64,000 bases of DNA. Origin: Methanobacteriaceae archaeon (GTDB lineage Archaea; Methanobacteriota; Methanobacteria; Methanobacteriales; Methanobacteriaceae). A model generated the notes under the pieces. The model did no database searches. It saw only the letters and a program-made list of their open reading frames with translations, and was not told the origin of the DNA. The DNA lies in NCBI GenBank assembly GCA_029219465.1, contig JAQXTL010000004.1, forward strand, positions 124,001 to 188,000, given 5' to 3'. Shown one piece after another: positions 48,655 through 58,560 of the stretch (position 1 is its first letter; every line of letters starts with the position of its first letter). A program made the position numbers and the translations under genes.

Positions 48655-49896
48655 TTATTTTGCTGGGGTAACGTTGAGACATAATCCAGCTGCAACAGTT
48701 TGACCCATATCTCTGATAGCAAATCTACCCATTTGTGGGATTTCTTTTGCGTTTTCGAGACACATTGGTTTGGTAGGTTTAATTTTAACGATAGCTGCGT
48801 TACCAGTTTTTAAGAAGTCTGGGTTTTCTTCGTCAACAGCACCGGTAGCAGGGTTTAATTTTTTAGATAATTCTAAGAAAGTACATGCTACTTGGGAAGT
48901 GTGACAGTGGAATACAGGAGTGTATCCAACGGTGATTACACCAGGGTGTTGTAAAACAACAACTTGTGCGTCGAATTCTTTAGCAACGGTAGGTGCGTTG
49001 TCAACGTGTCCAGCTACGTCTCCTCTTCTGATATCGTTTTTACCAACACCTCTTACGTTGAATCCGATGTTGTCACCAGGTTCAGCGAGATCGAATACTT
49101 CGTGGTGCATTTCGATAGATTTAACTTCTCCGGAAGCTCCAGCAGGTTCAAAGATAACGTTTTCACCTTTTCTCATGATACCGGTTTCAACTCTTCCTAC
49201 AGGTACGGTTCCTACACCAGTGATGGAGTAAACGTCTTGAATAGGTACTCTTAAAGGTAAGTCGGTAGGTTTTTCAGGTGGGGTTAATTTGTCTAAAGCG
49301 TCAATTAAGGAGTCACCTTTGTACCAGGAAGTGTTTTCACTAGCTTCTTTAATGTTGTCTCCTTCAAATGCGGATAATGGGATGAAAGGTACTTCATCAG
49401 GTTTGAATCCTACGGTTTTGATTAAGTTGGAAACTTCTTCTTTTAATTCGTTGAATTTGTCTTCGGAGTAGTCTACAACATCGATTTTGTTAATTGCAAC
49501 GATTAATTGGTTAATACCTAAAGTTTTGGATAAGAATACGTGTTCTTTGGTTTGAGGCATTACACCGTCGTCTGCAGCAACTACTAATACACCAGCGTCA
49601 GCTTGGGAAGCACCAGTAATCATGTTTTTAACGAAGTCTCTGTGTCCAGGACAGTCTACTACAGTGTAGTCGTATTTTTTGGTGGAGAATTTTTGGTGAG
49701 CTAAGTCGATAGTTACTCCTCTTTCTCTTTCTTCTCCTAATTTGTCCATAACAAATCTGAATTTGTTTTCTCCGTCGTCTAATTGTTGTTCAGCGATTGC
49801 ACCAGCTTTTAATAATAAGTGTCCAACTAAAGTGGATTTTCCGTGGTCAACGTGTCCAATAAATGCTAAGTTAAGATGTTCTTTTTCTTTTGCCAT
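48655..49896 (-). CDS. tuf: Elongation factor 1-alpha
   Basis: Delivers aminoacyl-tRNA to the ribosome. At 413 aa it has the G1 motif GHVDHGKST (about 14-22), DCPGHRDF (G3), NKID (G4), and the beta-barrel domains 2 and 3 ([27 protein letters not shown]). It sits between EF-2 and S10. An AAGAGGT site lies upstream of the ATG. Codon use is highly biased, fitting strong expression. Confidence 0.97.
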   Translation of the reverse strand: MAKEKEHLNLAFIGHVDHGKSTLVGHLLLKAGAIAEQQLDDGENKFRFVMDKLGEERERGVTIDLAHQKFSTKKYDYTVVDCPGHRDFVKNMITGASQADAGVLVVAADDGVMPQTKEHVFLSKTLGINQLIVAINKIDVVDYSEDKFNELKEEVSNLIKTVGFKPDEVPFIPLSAFEGDNIKEASENTSWYKGDSLIDALDKLTPPEKPTDLPLRVPIQDVYSITGVGTVPVGRVETGIMRKGENVIFEPAGASGEVKSIEMHHEVFDLAEPGDNIGFNVRGVGKNDIRRGDVAGHVDNAPTVAKEFDAQVVVLQHPGVITVGYTPVFHCHTSQVACTFLELSKKLNPATGAVDEENPDFLKTGNAAIVKIKPTKPMCLENAKEIPQMGRFAIRDMGQTVAAGLCLNVTPAK

Positions 49897-49974
49897 TATA
49901 ATAACCTCTTTGTAATATTAACAAACAATATCTATAAGCTTAAATGATAGCTTAAATGTACATTTATAATTCAA

Positions 49975-49985
49975 CATATAAATAG
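49975..49985 (-). promoter_or_regulatory. Candidate internal promoter for EF-1alpha
   Basis: On the minus strand, CTATTTATATG is a TATA-like box about 80 bases before the EF-1alpha ATG, in the 145-base EF-2/EF-1alpha gap. Downstream is a direct repeat of CATTTAAGCT. An extra promoter here would let EF-1alpha exceed EF-2 levels. Confidence 0.4.
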
Positions 49986-50041
49986 ATAATGTTTTTTTAT
50001 GAATTTTAATAAAAAAATATAAAAATTAAAAAATTTTAATT

Positions 50042-52243
50042 TTATAAATCTCCTAAGTAGTGGCTTGCAGGGAATGGTTCTGCAGATAAGCCTTTTCTTT
50101 GTCTGATTTCTCTTACGATTTGATTTTGCATCTCACGTGGGAGTGGTTCAAATCCAGCGATTTCAGTAGACCATAAACATCTACCTTCAGCAGCAGATCT
50201 GATATCTCCAGCGAAACCGAACATTTCAGCTACAGGAACTTTGGATTCGATTCTAGCCATATCACCAGTTTCTTGACCCATGTTTACGATTTGACCTCTT
50301 CTGTTTTGGATCTCACGAGTACAGGAACCCATGTAATCGTTAGGAGTGTCAATAACTACTTTTTGCATTGGTTCAAGTAAAGCTGGTTCAGCGAGCATCA
50401 TGGAACCTAAAACTGCGTTTCTGATAGCAGGTAATACTTGAGCAGGTCCTCTGTGAACTGCGTCTTCGTGAAGTTTTGCATCGTGGAGTTTGAATTTTAA
50501 TCCCATAGCGATTTCGTTACCTAAAGGACCGTTTTCTAAAGCGGATTCAAATCCTTCGATTAAGAGTTCTTTAACTTCGTCTAAGTATTGGATACCACGA
50601 GTCATGTTAAGGAAGATACTTCTGTTGTGAACAGCCCATACTCTTCTAGCTTCTTCTTTATCTAAACCGAATTCCATGAAGTCAGCAGCAGATTCTTTAC
50701 CTTTAACTTTACCTTCTTTTAAGTCACCATTTTGGATAGCATCGAATAATTCTTGTTCGATAGGTTCAACGGTAAGGTAGAATCTGTTGTGTTTGTTAGG
50801 GGATTTACCTTCAACTTGTGGAGATAATTGTCTTACAGTTTCTCTGTATACAACAATAGGTTCGGAAGTAGTAATGTCTACACCTTTTTCTCCAATTCTG
50901 TAACCGATAACTTCTAAGTGAAGTTCTCCCATACCTGATACTAAGTGTTCACCAGTTTCTTCGTTAATATCGATTTTAACGGTAGGGTCTTCTTTACCTA
51001 CTTGTCTTAAAACTTCAATTAATTTTGGTAAATCTTTAGTGTTTTTAGCTTCTACAGCAACAGTAACTACAGGTTCGGAAATGTGTTCTAATCCTTCGAA
51101 TTCAACAATTTTGTGTTCAGGATCACATAAAGTTTCACCAGCAATAGCTCCTTTTGCACCAGCTACATATACAATGTTACCAGCAGGAACTTTGTCAGTG
51201 TTAACTCTTTCAGGTCCGAAGTAGACACCTACTTGTTGTACTCTGGATTTTCCGTGAGAACCAACGAGGTATACTTCTGAACCTTTTTCGATAGCTCCTC
51301 CGTAAACCCTACCAGTTGCAATTTCACCAGCATGTTTATCTACAGATACGTTGGTAACCATTACAGCTAAAGGTCCGTCAGGGGAAGTGGAAACCATACA
51401 TTCACCAGCAGGTGATTCGATGTCTCCGTCCCATATGTTAGGTACTCTGTAAACTTGTGCTTCTTTAGGAGAAGGTAAGTGTTCTACTACCATACCCAAT
51501 AATACATCGGATAAAGGTACTTTTTGTGCTAACTCTTTTTGTTTTTCATCGTTACAGTATTGGATGATGTCGTTGAAGTTAACACCGGTTTCTTGCATAG
51601 TTGGTACGTTAATCGCCCAGTTGTGGTATGCTGAACCGAAAGCTACACTACCATCAGTGAAATCTAAAGACCATTCTTCTTTTTTATCTTCAGGAGCCAT
51701 GTTTTTGATTAACTTGTTAGCTTCCATGTAGATGTTGATGAATCTTTTTTGTAATTCTTCTGGTTCTAATTTTAACTCGTTGATTAATCTGTCAACTTTG
51801 TTAATGAATAAAACAGGTTTTACGTTTTCTTTTAAAGCTTGTCTGAATACAGTTTCAGTTTGAGGCATGATACCTTCTACAGCACAAACTACTACTACTG
51901 CACCGTCTACAGCCCTCATAGCACGAGTTACGTCCCCACCGAAGTCAACGTGACCTGGAGTATCGATTAAGTTGATTAAGTATTCTTTTTCTTTGTAATC
52001 GTGTACCATAGATACGTTAGCTGCATCAATAGTAATTCCACGAGCTTGTTCTTGTTCGTCGAAATCTAAGAATCTTTGGTCACCAGCAAGTTCTTCGGAA
52101 ATCATTCCTGCACCTGCAAGTAAGTTATCAGATAAAGTGGTTTTACCGTGATCAATGTGAGCACAGATACCAATGTTTCTGATTTGTTCTGGTTCATACA
52201 TTAATTCTTTGATTTTTGCAATCATTTTGTCTCTTCTACTCAA
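50042..52243 (-). CDS. fusA: Elongation factor 2
   Basis: The translocase of the archaeal ribosome, about 733 aa. G motifs are [10 protein letters not shown] (G1), [11 protein letters not shown] (G3) and NKVD (G4). The diphthamide site is in [15 protein letters not shown]. The likely start is TTG 52243 ([17 protein letters not shown]), with AGGTGGT at normal spacing; the GTG at 52252 lies inside that Shine-Dalgarno. It follows S7 in the cluster. Confidence 0.96.
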   Translation of the reverse strand: MSRRDKMIAKIKELMYEPEQIRNIGICAHIDHGKTTLSDNLLAGAGMISEELAGDQRFLDFDEQEQARGITIDAANVSMVHDYKEKEYLINLIDTPGHVDFGGDVTRAMRAVDGAVVVVCAVEGIMPQTETVFRQALKENVKPVLFINKVDRLINELKLEPEELQKRFINIYMEANKLIKNMAPEDKKEEWSLDFTDGSVAFGSAYHNWAINVPTMQETGVNFNDIIQYCNDEKQKELAQKVPLSDVLLGMVVEHLPSPKEAQVYRVPNIWDGDIESPAGECMVSTSPDGPLAVMVTNVSVDKHAGEIATGRVYGGAIEKGSEVYLVGSHGKSRVQQVGVYFGPERVNTDKVPAGNIVYVAGAKGAIAGETLCDPEHKIVEFEGLEHISEPVVTVAVEAKNTKDLPKLIEVLRQVGKEDPTVKIDINEETGEHLVSGMGELHLEVIGYRIGEKGVDITTSEPIVVYRETVRQLSPQVEGKSPNKHNRFYLTVEPIEQELFDAIQNGDLKEGKVKGKESAADFMEFGLDKEEARRVWAVHNRSIFLNMTRGIQYLDEVKELLIEGFESALENGPLGNEIAMGLKFKLHDAKLHEDAVHRGPAQVLPAIRNAVLGSMMLAEPALLEPMQKVVIDTPNDYMGSCTREIQNRRGQIVNMGQETGDMARIESKVPVAEMFGFAGDIRSAAEGRCLWSTEIAGFEPLPREMQNQIVREIRQRKGLSAEPFPASHYLGDL

Positions 52244-52272
52244 AATAACCACCTAAAAAACATTAAATATGA

Positions 52273-52833
52273 TTAGTGTGCTGCTTTAGCAACTCTTTCT
52301 TTCTCTTCAGCTTTTCTTAAAGCAAAGCTTCTTGAATCTTCTTCAGATGCAAGGATTAATTCATCAGCTAAACATTCTGCAACAGATTTTCTATTTTTGA
52401 ATGAAGATTGTAAAGTACCTCTGGTTAAGAAACCTAAGGAAAGGTCAACTCTTCTTTGTGGAGAAATATCTACAGCTACTTGGTATCCAATACCACCGTA
52501 TTTTACACGAGTGATTTCTTCACGAGGTGCGGTATTTTCAACAGCTTTAACTAAAACTTGAACAGGGTTTTGTTTAGTTCTTCTGTTGATGATTTCTAAA
52601 GCTTCTTTAACGATTAAGTAAGCTTTATTTTTCTTACCGGAGTTGAGATGGGTTCTCATGATTTTGTTCATTAATCTTTCAACAATAGAAATTTTAGATT
52701 TTGCAAATTGTCTTTTTACGTGTCTACCAGAAGTATGTGGAACTAAAGTTTCATCTAAGCAGATATATTTTACTAAACCTAAGTCCTCAACTTTTACTTC
52801 ATCGAGATCCCATTTATCGAATAATTTACTCAT
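52273..52833 (-). CDS. rpsG: 30S ribosomal protein S7
   Basis: An RNA-binding protein of the 30S head, about 186 aa. It opens MSKLFDKWDLDEVKVEDLGL, and the core includes RRTKQNPVQVLVKAVENTAPREEITRV. ATG 52833 follows AGGTGGT; the GTG at 52845 overlaps that site. It lies 13 bases downstream of S12, in the standard archaeal order. Confidence 0.96.
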   Translation of the reverse strand: MSKLFDKWDLDEVKVEDLGLVKYICLDETLVPHTSGRHVKRQFAKSKISIVERLMNKIMRTHLNSGKKNKAYLIVKEALEIINRRTKQNPVQVLVKAVENTAPREEITRVKYGGIGYQVAVDISPQRRVDLSLGFLTRGTLQSSFKNRKSVAECLADELILASEEDSRSFALRKAEEKERVAKAAH

Positions 52834-52846
52834 AAAAATAACCACC

Positions 52847-53272
52847 TTATCTTACAGGTTTTTCAATTTTTCCACTTACCATTTCGGATAAAGCAACGTT
52901 GTTTACTTTGGAAACTTTCCAACGAACTCCAGGAATATCTCCCATAGATCTTCCGGATGGTCCACCGATTCCTTCAATCATTACTTCATCGTGTTCATCG
53001 ATAAATCCAATAGCTCCGTCACCTGGTGCGAAAGCAGTTAATTGTTTACCGTTTTTAATTAATTGAACACGTACACATTTACGAATAGCAGAGTTAGGTT
53101 GTTTTGCTTCTATCCCTACTTTCTCGATTACAATACCTCTAGCTTGAGGAGCTCCTTCGAGAGGATCTGCTTTAACATCTAATCTTAAAGCTCTTCTTTT
53201 GTAATCTACATCTTTCCACTTAAAATTTTGTCTATTTTTTTTAAGTTTTTTTGCAGCAAAAAGTCCTGGCAT
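52847..53272 (-). CDS. rpsL: 30S ribosomal protein S12
   Basis: A decoding-centre protein of 141 aa. It has [20 protein letters not shown] followed by the universally conserved loops near the A site and the [14 protein letters not shown] end. It is the first gene of the S12-S7-EF2-EF1a-S10 group, after a 322-base gap that probably holds its promoter. Confidence 0.96.
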   Translation of the reverse strand: MPGLFAAKKLKKNRQNFKWKDVDYKRRALRLDVKADPLEGAPQARGIVIEKVGIEAKQPNSAIRKCVRVQLIKNGKQLTAFAPGDGAIGFIDEHDEVMIEGIGGPSGRSMGDIPGVRWKVSKVNNVALSEMVSGKIEKPVR

Positions 53273-53594
53273 ATTTTTTTCCTCGAATTTTGTCTTAAAA
53301 ACATATCTAAGAATCCACCGCTGCGATTTATACTATAAACTATAGTACAATCTAAATTCTAAGATATAAATCAGTAATAATAAAAGTTAGATAAAAAAAT
53401 TTATCTAAAAAAGATATCATGAAATAATATTAAAAACATTGACAAAAAGCACACATAGTCAAGTTATAACCAGTACAGATATCTTATGGTAATTTATATA
53501 TTTTAACCTTTATAAAGGTATGTATTTAGTTAATTAATAAATAAAAAAAAGTAATTTATAAAAAAAATAAATTAAAATAAAATAGCTAAAAAAG
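53273..53594 (-). promoter_or_regulatory. Promoter and leader region of the S12 (str) operon
   Basis: No gene fits in this 322-base gap. On the minus strand it holds several TATA-like elements: a perfect 14-bp palindrome ACCTTTATAAAGGT (53506-53519), AAAATATATAAATT just beside it (about 53491-53504), and TTTATAGTATAAATC near 53325-53340 close to S12. The distal ones would imply a leader of about 200 bases, long enough for autoregulation. Which promoter is used is not known. Confidence 0.45.
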
Positions 53595-54026
53595 CTATTT
53601 TAAAATAATATTATCAATATCGTGTTGTCTATTAGCTAATAATTTAGCTCTTTCGATATTAATTCCGTTTTTACCGATAGCAATACGTTTGTTGGTATTG
53701 TCTGCTGTGACAATAGCTATTTTTTCACCTGACTGTTTTTGACTTATTTTAACAAACTGTAACTTTGCAGGGGATAAAACATTTTTGATAAATTGTGCTG
53801 GGTCATCGTTTAATTCAATGATTTCAACACTTTTATCTACTGCTCTTTGAACTTTAGAAACGGAACTTCCACCTTTACCGATAGCGAGTCCCATGTCACC
53901 ATTTTTCACAATGAAAGTGACTTTTCCATGTTCATCATCGATAATGCAATCTTTAACCATTGCTCCAGTCATACTTTCGAAAAGAGCTATGAATCTTATT
54001 TCATTTGCACTAAGTTTAATAGACAC
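53595..54026 (-). CDS. nusA: Archaeal NusA-like KH-domain transcription factor
   Basis: A 143-aa protein with two KH RNA-binding domains. The GxxG loops are in GLAIGKGGSSVSKVQ and RIAIGKNGINIERAK. It corresponds to the KH part of bacterial NusA and is conserved between L30e and S12 in archaeal rpo-str clusters. Its role in archaeal elongation or termination is inferred. It starts 6 bases after L30e. Confidence 0.93.
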   Translation of the reverse strand: MSIKLSANEIRFIALFESMTGAMVKDCIIDDEHGKVTFIVKNGDMGLAIGKGGSSVSKVQRAVDKSVEIIELNDDPAQFIKNVLSPAKLQFVKISQKQSGEKIAIVTADNTNKRIAIGKNGINIERAKLLANRQHDIDNIILK

Positions 54027-54032
54027 GTAAAT

Positions 54033-54332
54033 CTACCTCAAATCGTCTAATATTGTAGAATCTCCTGGATCGTTAACGATTAATGTAGCAACTGTGAAAG
54101 GTTTACCACAAACAGACCCTAAATCTACACTAGTTCCATCATATACGATAGATGGGATTTCGGAAAGATTTGCATAATATTCAACATCTTCAATAATTTC
54201 TTTAGGAGCGTTAGCAGCAACAACAACGAGTTGGCCTTTTCCTAATTTTAAAGATTGAATTGATTTTTCAGAACCTAAAGTTACATCACCAGTATCGACA
54301 GCTACTCTGATTCCTCTATCTACGTCCATCAT
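54033..54332 (-). CDS. rpl30e: 50S ribosomal protein L30e
   Basis: A 99-aa L7Ae-related fold protein found in archaea and eukaryotes. It contains GSEKSIQSLKLGKGQLVVVA and SIVYDGTSVDLGSVCGKPF. The start is one of two adjacent ATGs after GGAGG. It is co-transcribed between RNA polymerase A'' and NusA, the usual archaeal place. Confidence 0.94.
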   Translation of the reverse strand: MMDVDRGIRVAVDTGDVTLGSEKSIQSLKLGKGQLVVVAANAPKEIIEDVEYYANLSEIPSIVYDGTSVDLGSVCGKPFTVATLIVNDPGDSTILDDLR

Positions 54333-54340
54333 CTAGCCTC

Positions 54341-55519
54341 CTATTCTTTTTTATAATCCATTTTGACACCGATAGAACCGGTACCAAGAGGTATTGGTTG
54401 TCCAATAATAATATTTTCGATGATACCTGTTAACTCATCTACTTCACCACGAATACTTGCGTGAAGTAAATGTTTACCAGTTTCTTCAAAAGCTGCACGA
54501 GCTAAAACACTTGATTTTTCACCACTAATACCATGTCTTCCAATAGATTTTACAACACCTTCGGAAGTCATAATATCTGCAACTAACATAATGTGTCTTA
54601 CATCCACACTAAGACCTTGTTCGGAAAGGGTCTTTTGAGCTTCGTTAATAATTGATCTACGAGCTGCTTCAATACCCAAAACTTGGCCAATTTCGTGAAT
54701 ATTATTGGTAGTAGTTCTTACTTGGTCAATACCATCCATAGAAAGAACTTCTTTAAGATTTGATCCTTCAGTGTGGATAATCCACTCATCATCACGACGG
54801 ATGATAACTCTTCCAATATTTTTAATACCACTAATTTGTAAATCACGGAATTTGTCTGCTAAGAGACGAAGTTCTCTGATAATAAAATCAGAATCTTCTG
54901 CATTGCTAGATAAGACAATGTGGTCACCATTAATGACCGCTTTTTTAAAGGTTTTTAAGATTTTCTTATCAATCTCTTCCCTATCAAGTCTTTTTTCAGC
55001 AATCTTTTTATTATCTAAAACTGCTTCTACTTCCATGGTTCCGTAGTTTAAATTGAAATCTGAAAGGATATCGTTAATAGTACTTTTACCAATCTTGTTA
55101 GCTAAAGTTCTAACAAACTCTTCATCATCACGTTTGTCTTCAGTGAAATAAATATCCATAGTTGGAGTTTTAATTTTTTCTCTAGCGTCCACAATTTCAA
55201 TAAGTCTCGGAAGACCTAATGTTACGTTTAACTCAGTTACCCCTGCATAGTGAAAAGTACGCATAGTCATCTGAGTACCCGGTTCACCTACAGATTGTGC
55301 AGCTACTGTTCCAACAGCCTCTCCAGCTTCAACATAAGCTCGGTCATAGGCCTGTTTAAGTTTAATGATGAGTTTGCGTAATTCATCATCAGTTAATTCT
55401 CTACTGACATAATGTTTAGCTAAATCTTCGATATAACTATCTGCAAAATCAATACCAAGACCTTCACTTTCATTAATCTCAGCAATCATTTCTCTAATTT
55501 TAGTTATAATTTCATCCAT
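54341..55519 (-). CDS. rpoA2: DNA-directed RNA polymerase subunit A''
   Basis: The C-terminal part of the largest RNA polymerase subunit, separated from A' in archaea. The 392-aa chain contains [20 protein letters not shown] and [20 protein letters not shown] (trigger-loop region), and ends with the jaw and cleft segments [19 protein letters not shown]. The A' stop lies 8 bases upstream. Confidence 0.96.
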   Translation of the reverse strand: MDEIITKIREMIAEINESEGLGIDFADSYIEDLAKHYVSRELTDDELRKLIIKLKQAYDRAYVEAGEAVGTVAAQSVGEPGTQMTMRTFHYAGVTELNVTLGLPRLIEIVDAREKIKTPTMDIYFTEDKRDDEEFVRTLANKIGKSTINDILSDFNLNYGTMEVEAVLDNKKIAEKRLDREEIDKKILKTFKKAVINGDHIVLSSNAEDSDFIIRELRLLADKFRDLQISGIKNIGRVIIRRDDEWIIHTEGSNLKEVLSMDGIDQVRTTTNNIHEIGQVLGIEAARRSIINEAQKTLSEQGLSVDVRHIMLVADIMTSEGVVKSIGRHGISGEKSSVLARAAFEETGKHLLHASIRGEVDELTGIIENIIIGQPIPLGTGSIGVKMDYKKE

Positions 55520-55527
55520 AGTTACAC

Positions 55528-58500
55528 CTACTTACCTTCCATTCTAATTTCATCTATAAGAGTATCTAAGTTTGCTGGTTTACCAAAGTCAGATTTCGCT
55601 GGATCTACACCGTCTTCACCAAACATAGTTTGGATAACGTTACCTTGGTTGTCAGTAACAAGACCAGTAGATTTAACTTGTAAATCTTGTAAAGCGTTAA
55701 CAAGTCTTCTTTGCATGTAACCGGATTGAGCGGTACGAATCGCTGTATCTACAAGACCTTCTCTACCCCCCATAGCGTGGAAGAAGAATTCAATTGGGTC
55801 AAGTCCAGATTTGTAACTTGAGTGAACAAATCCTTTCGCTTTTGCCCCTAACTCTCCTTTCTTGAAGTGAGGTAAGGTTCTGTTAATGTATCCTCTTTCG
55901 ATACGTCCACCCCTAACTGCTTGTTGTCCTACACAAGCAGTAATCTGAGTAAGGTTCAACATAGATGCCCTAGCACCAGTACGTGCCATTACTACAGAGT
56001 GGTTTTCTACAGCCATTACATGATCGTAAGGGTCATCAGGATATTGTTTACCCATATTGAGGTAATGTTCTGCAATTTGACCAGACATATCCCTAGCTTC
56101 CCCGAGAACTTGCATGATTTTCATCTCTAAAGTTTCTTTGAGACTTCTACCAGGTAAAGCTTCAAGATAACCTTCTTCGTAAGCTTCAACAAGCTTATCT
56201 ACTTCAGCCATCTTGTTTTGTAAGTGCTCATTAATACGATCTTGAGCTTCTTCAGGAATTTCTTCATCGTTTAAGGAAGTGGTAATTCCTGTTTTCATAA
56301 TTCCACAGATAGCAAGGTCAGTAGACCTGTCTAAGAATTCTTTAGCTCTTCCAGGACCGTATTCTTTAACAATTTTATCCAAAATTTGACCTGAGAAAGA
56401 ACCGTATGCACTTTCGTCAATAGCACCTTGTACAAGAATACCGTTTTTAATTACAACTTCAGCATCTTCAGGTGGGTAAACTACAGGACATTTGGAAATT
56501 TCAGCACTGTAAGCTAAGTTTAAGTCATTAGGTAATAATAAAGAGAATAACTCTTTACCAGTCCATTTTTCACCTTTGTCTTTGTAGATGAATGACTCTT
56601 CACTTTCATCAGGATCATATTTTAAAATCCACTGATTAGATTTGAATTTAGGGATTTTAAGGTGTGATTTTCTGATAATTTGTAAAGCTTGTTCTTCACT
56701 AAATTCAACACCATCACGTGTTAAGAGATAAGCACCACTAATGTGGTCGTGAATAGCACCGATAATAGGTCCACCAAACCTTGGAGATAAAATGTGTTCT
56801 TGTACACGCATTAATGATTTAGCCTCAGCACGAGACTCATCAGTTTGGAAAACGTGCATGTTCATTTCGTCCCCATCGAAATCTGCGTTGTATGGAGGAC
56901 AGACACATAAGTTTAACCTGAAAGTTTTATATGGTAAAACTCTTACTTCGTGTGCCATCATACTCATTCTGTGAAGGGAAGGCTGACGATTGAATAAAAC
57001 CATATCTCCATCTTTCAAATGTCTTTCAATAATAACACCTGGTTCTAAAGTTTCAAGGATGTATTCTTTAGTATCATCAGTAACTCTTCTTTTCCTACCG
57101 TTACTGATTACATAGTTTGCACCAGGGTGTATTTCAGGACCATTTTCGATGTATTGTTTCATTTCATCCATGTTCCATTCGTTAACGTAAGCAGGTACAG
57201 TAACTTCTTTTGCAATCATTTCTGGAACACCAACTTCGTTAATACTGATGTTAGGGTCCGGAGAGATTACGGTACGAGCAGAGAAGTTAACCCTTTTACC
57301 GGAAAGGTTGGATCTGAACCTTCCTTCTTTTCCTTTTAACCTTTGAGTTAAGGTTTTAAGTGGTCTACCTGATCTGTGTCTTGCAGGTGGAACACCACTA
57401 GCTTCGTTATCAAAGTAAGTGGTTACGTGATATTGTAATAACTCCCATAAATCTTCAACGATTAATTGTGGAGCACCTGCTTCCATGTTTTCAAGTAAAC
57501 GTTGGTTAATACGTAAGATATCAACGAGTTTGTGAGTTAAATCGTCTTCTGAACGTTCACCAGTATCTAAGATAATAGATGGTCTTACAGTTACTGGAGG
57601 AACTGGAAGAACAGTTAAAACTAACCATTCAGGTCTAGCTACTTCAGGGTTTACACCCAATACGAAAGAGTCTTCATCAGAAATTCTTTCGAGTCTTTCA
57701 CGAACTTCAGATGCAGTTAACTTGTAATCTTCATTTAAATTGTTTTCTTTGATAGCGTTTTTAAAGATGTTGTTTAAACGAGTGTTGTTTAATTCGTAAG
57801 AGCCATCAACATCATCATCTAAGTCAAATACTCTTTTTGCAAGTTTGCATAAGTAATCAACATCAACTAATTTTTCGCATAAACGTTCTAAGAGATTACT
57901 GTTAATTAAAAGCTTGTTTTGGAAGTATACCTCTTTTCCTTCAACAATGCTTTCTGCGATAGGTCCAATTTCTTCAATTGAAATGGAATCTGAACCGTAA
58001 ACTTCATTGAATACTTTTTTGAACTCGAAAAGTGGGTCAATACGTTGAACGATTGAAACTGGTTTATCTAAAACAATTTTGTCTTGGATAGTACCACAGT
58101 GAGGACATTCTTCCCCATCTTTTTTAGCAACTTCGTAAATCTTTTTGAGAATGTCACTAATGCTCTCATTTTGAGCTTTGAGTTCCATAATTTTAGTAGT
58201 GTACTCTTCGATTTCTTCATCAGTTAAAAGAGCACGACCACATTCGTTACAAGTTGAACGTAAAATTTTATGAATAACTTCCCCAAAACCAACATGAATA
58301 ACTGGTCTAGCTAATTCAATACTACCGAAGTGTCCTTGACAAACTCCACCTTTAGAACCACAGGTTCTACAAACTAAACTAGGATCAATAATACCTAAAT
58401 GAGGGTCCATTAACCCTTTGTCAATAGGAAAACCATCATCACCGTAAGTATCAGGATATTCAACAGTAACAACAGACATTTTACGAATATCCTCAGGAGA

Positions 58501-58548
58501 CATTAAACCAAAGTTAATTTTTTCAATTTTTTTAATAAATGCTTTCAT
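55528..58548 (-). CDS. rpoA1: DNA-directed RNA polymerase subunit A' with large clamp-region insertion
   Basis: The catalytic largest-subunit N-terminal part. The active-site loop [10 protein letters not shown] lies at residues 554-563, and the zinc site is [16 protein letters not shown] (60-75). At 1006 aa it is well over the usual archaeal ~870-900 aa. The excess lies in one block, residues about 166-275, between DKPVSIV and [13 protein letters not shown], which are adjacent in ordinary archaeal A'. The insert is helical and acidic, not low-complexity, with no motif I recognise. The rest aligns by eye to archaeal A'. It follows B' after 12 bases. Confidence 0.95.
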   Translation of the reverse strand: MKAFIKKIEKINFGLMSPEDIRKMSVVTVEYPDTYGDDGFPIDKGLMDPHLGIIDPSLVCRTCGSKGGVCQGHFGSIELARPVIHVGFGEVIHKILRSTCNECGRALLTDEEIEEYTTKIMELKAQNESISDILKKIYEVAKKDGEECPHCGTIQDKIVLDKPVSIVQRIDPLFEFKKVFNEVYGSDSISIEEIGPIAESIVEGKEVYFQNKLLINSNLLERLCEKLVDVDYLCKLAKRVFDLDDDVDGSYELNNTRLNNIFKNAIKENNLNEDYKLTASEVRERLERISDEDSFVLGVNPEVARPEWLVLTVLPVPPVTVRPSIILDTGERSEDDLTHKLVDILRINQRLLENMEAGAPQLIVEDLWELLQYHVTTYFDNEASGVPPARHRSGRPLKTLTQRLKGKEGRFRSNLSGKRVNFSARTVISPDPNISINEVGVPEMIAKEVTVPAYVNEWNMDEMKQYIENGPEIHPGANYVISNGRKRRVTDDTKEYILETLEPGVIIERHLKDGDMVLFNRQPSLHRMSMMAHEVRVLPYKTFRLNLCVCPPYNADFDGDEMNMHVFQTDESRAEAKSLMRVQEHILSPRFGGPIIGAIHDHISGAYLLTRDGVEFSEEQALQIIRKSHLKIPKFKSNQWILKYDPDESEESFIYKDKGEKWTGKELFSLLLPNDLNLAYSAEISKCPVVYPPEDAEVVIKNGILVQGAIDESAYGSFSGQILDKIVKEYGPGRAKEFLDRSTDLAICGIMKTGITTSLNDEEIPEEAQDRINEHLQNKMAEVDKLVEAYEEGYLEALPGRSLKETLEMKIMQVLGEARDMSGQIAEHYLNMGKQYPDDPYDHVMAVENHSVVMARTGARASMLNLTQITACVGQQAVRGGRIERGYINRTLPHFKKGELGAKAKGFVHSSYKSGLDPIEFFFHAMGGREGLVDTAIRTAQSGYMQRRLVNALQDLQVKSTGLVTDNQGNVIQTMFGEDGVDPAKSDFGKPANLDTLIDEIRMEGK

Positions 58549-58560
58549 GTTTTTTGCTCC

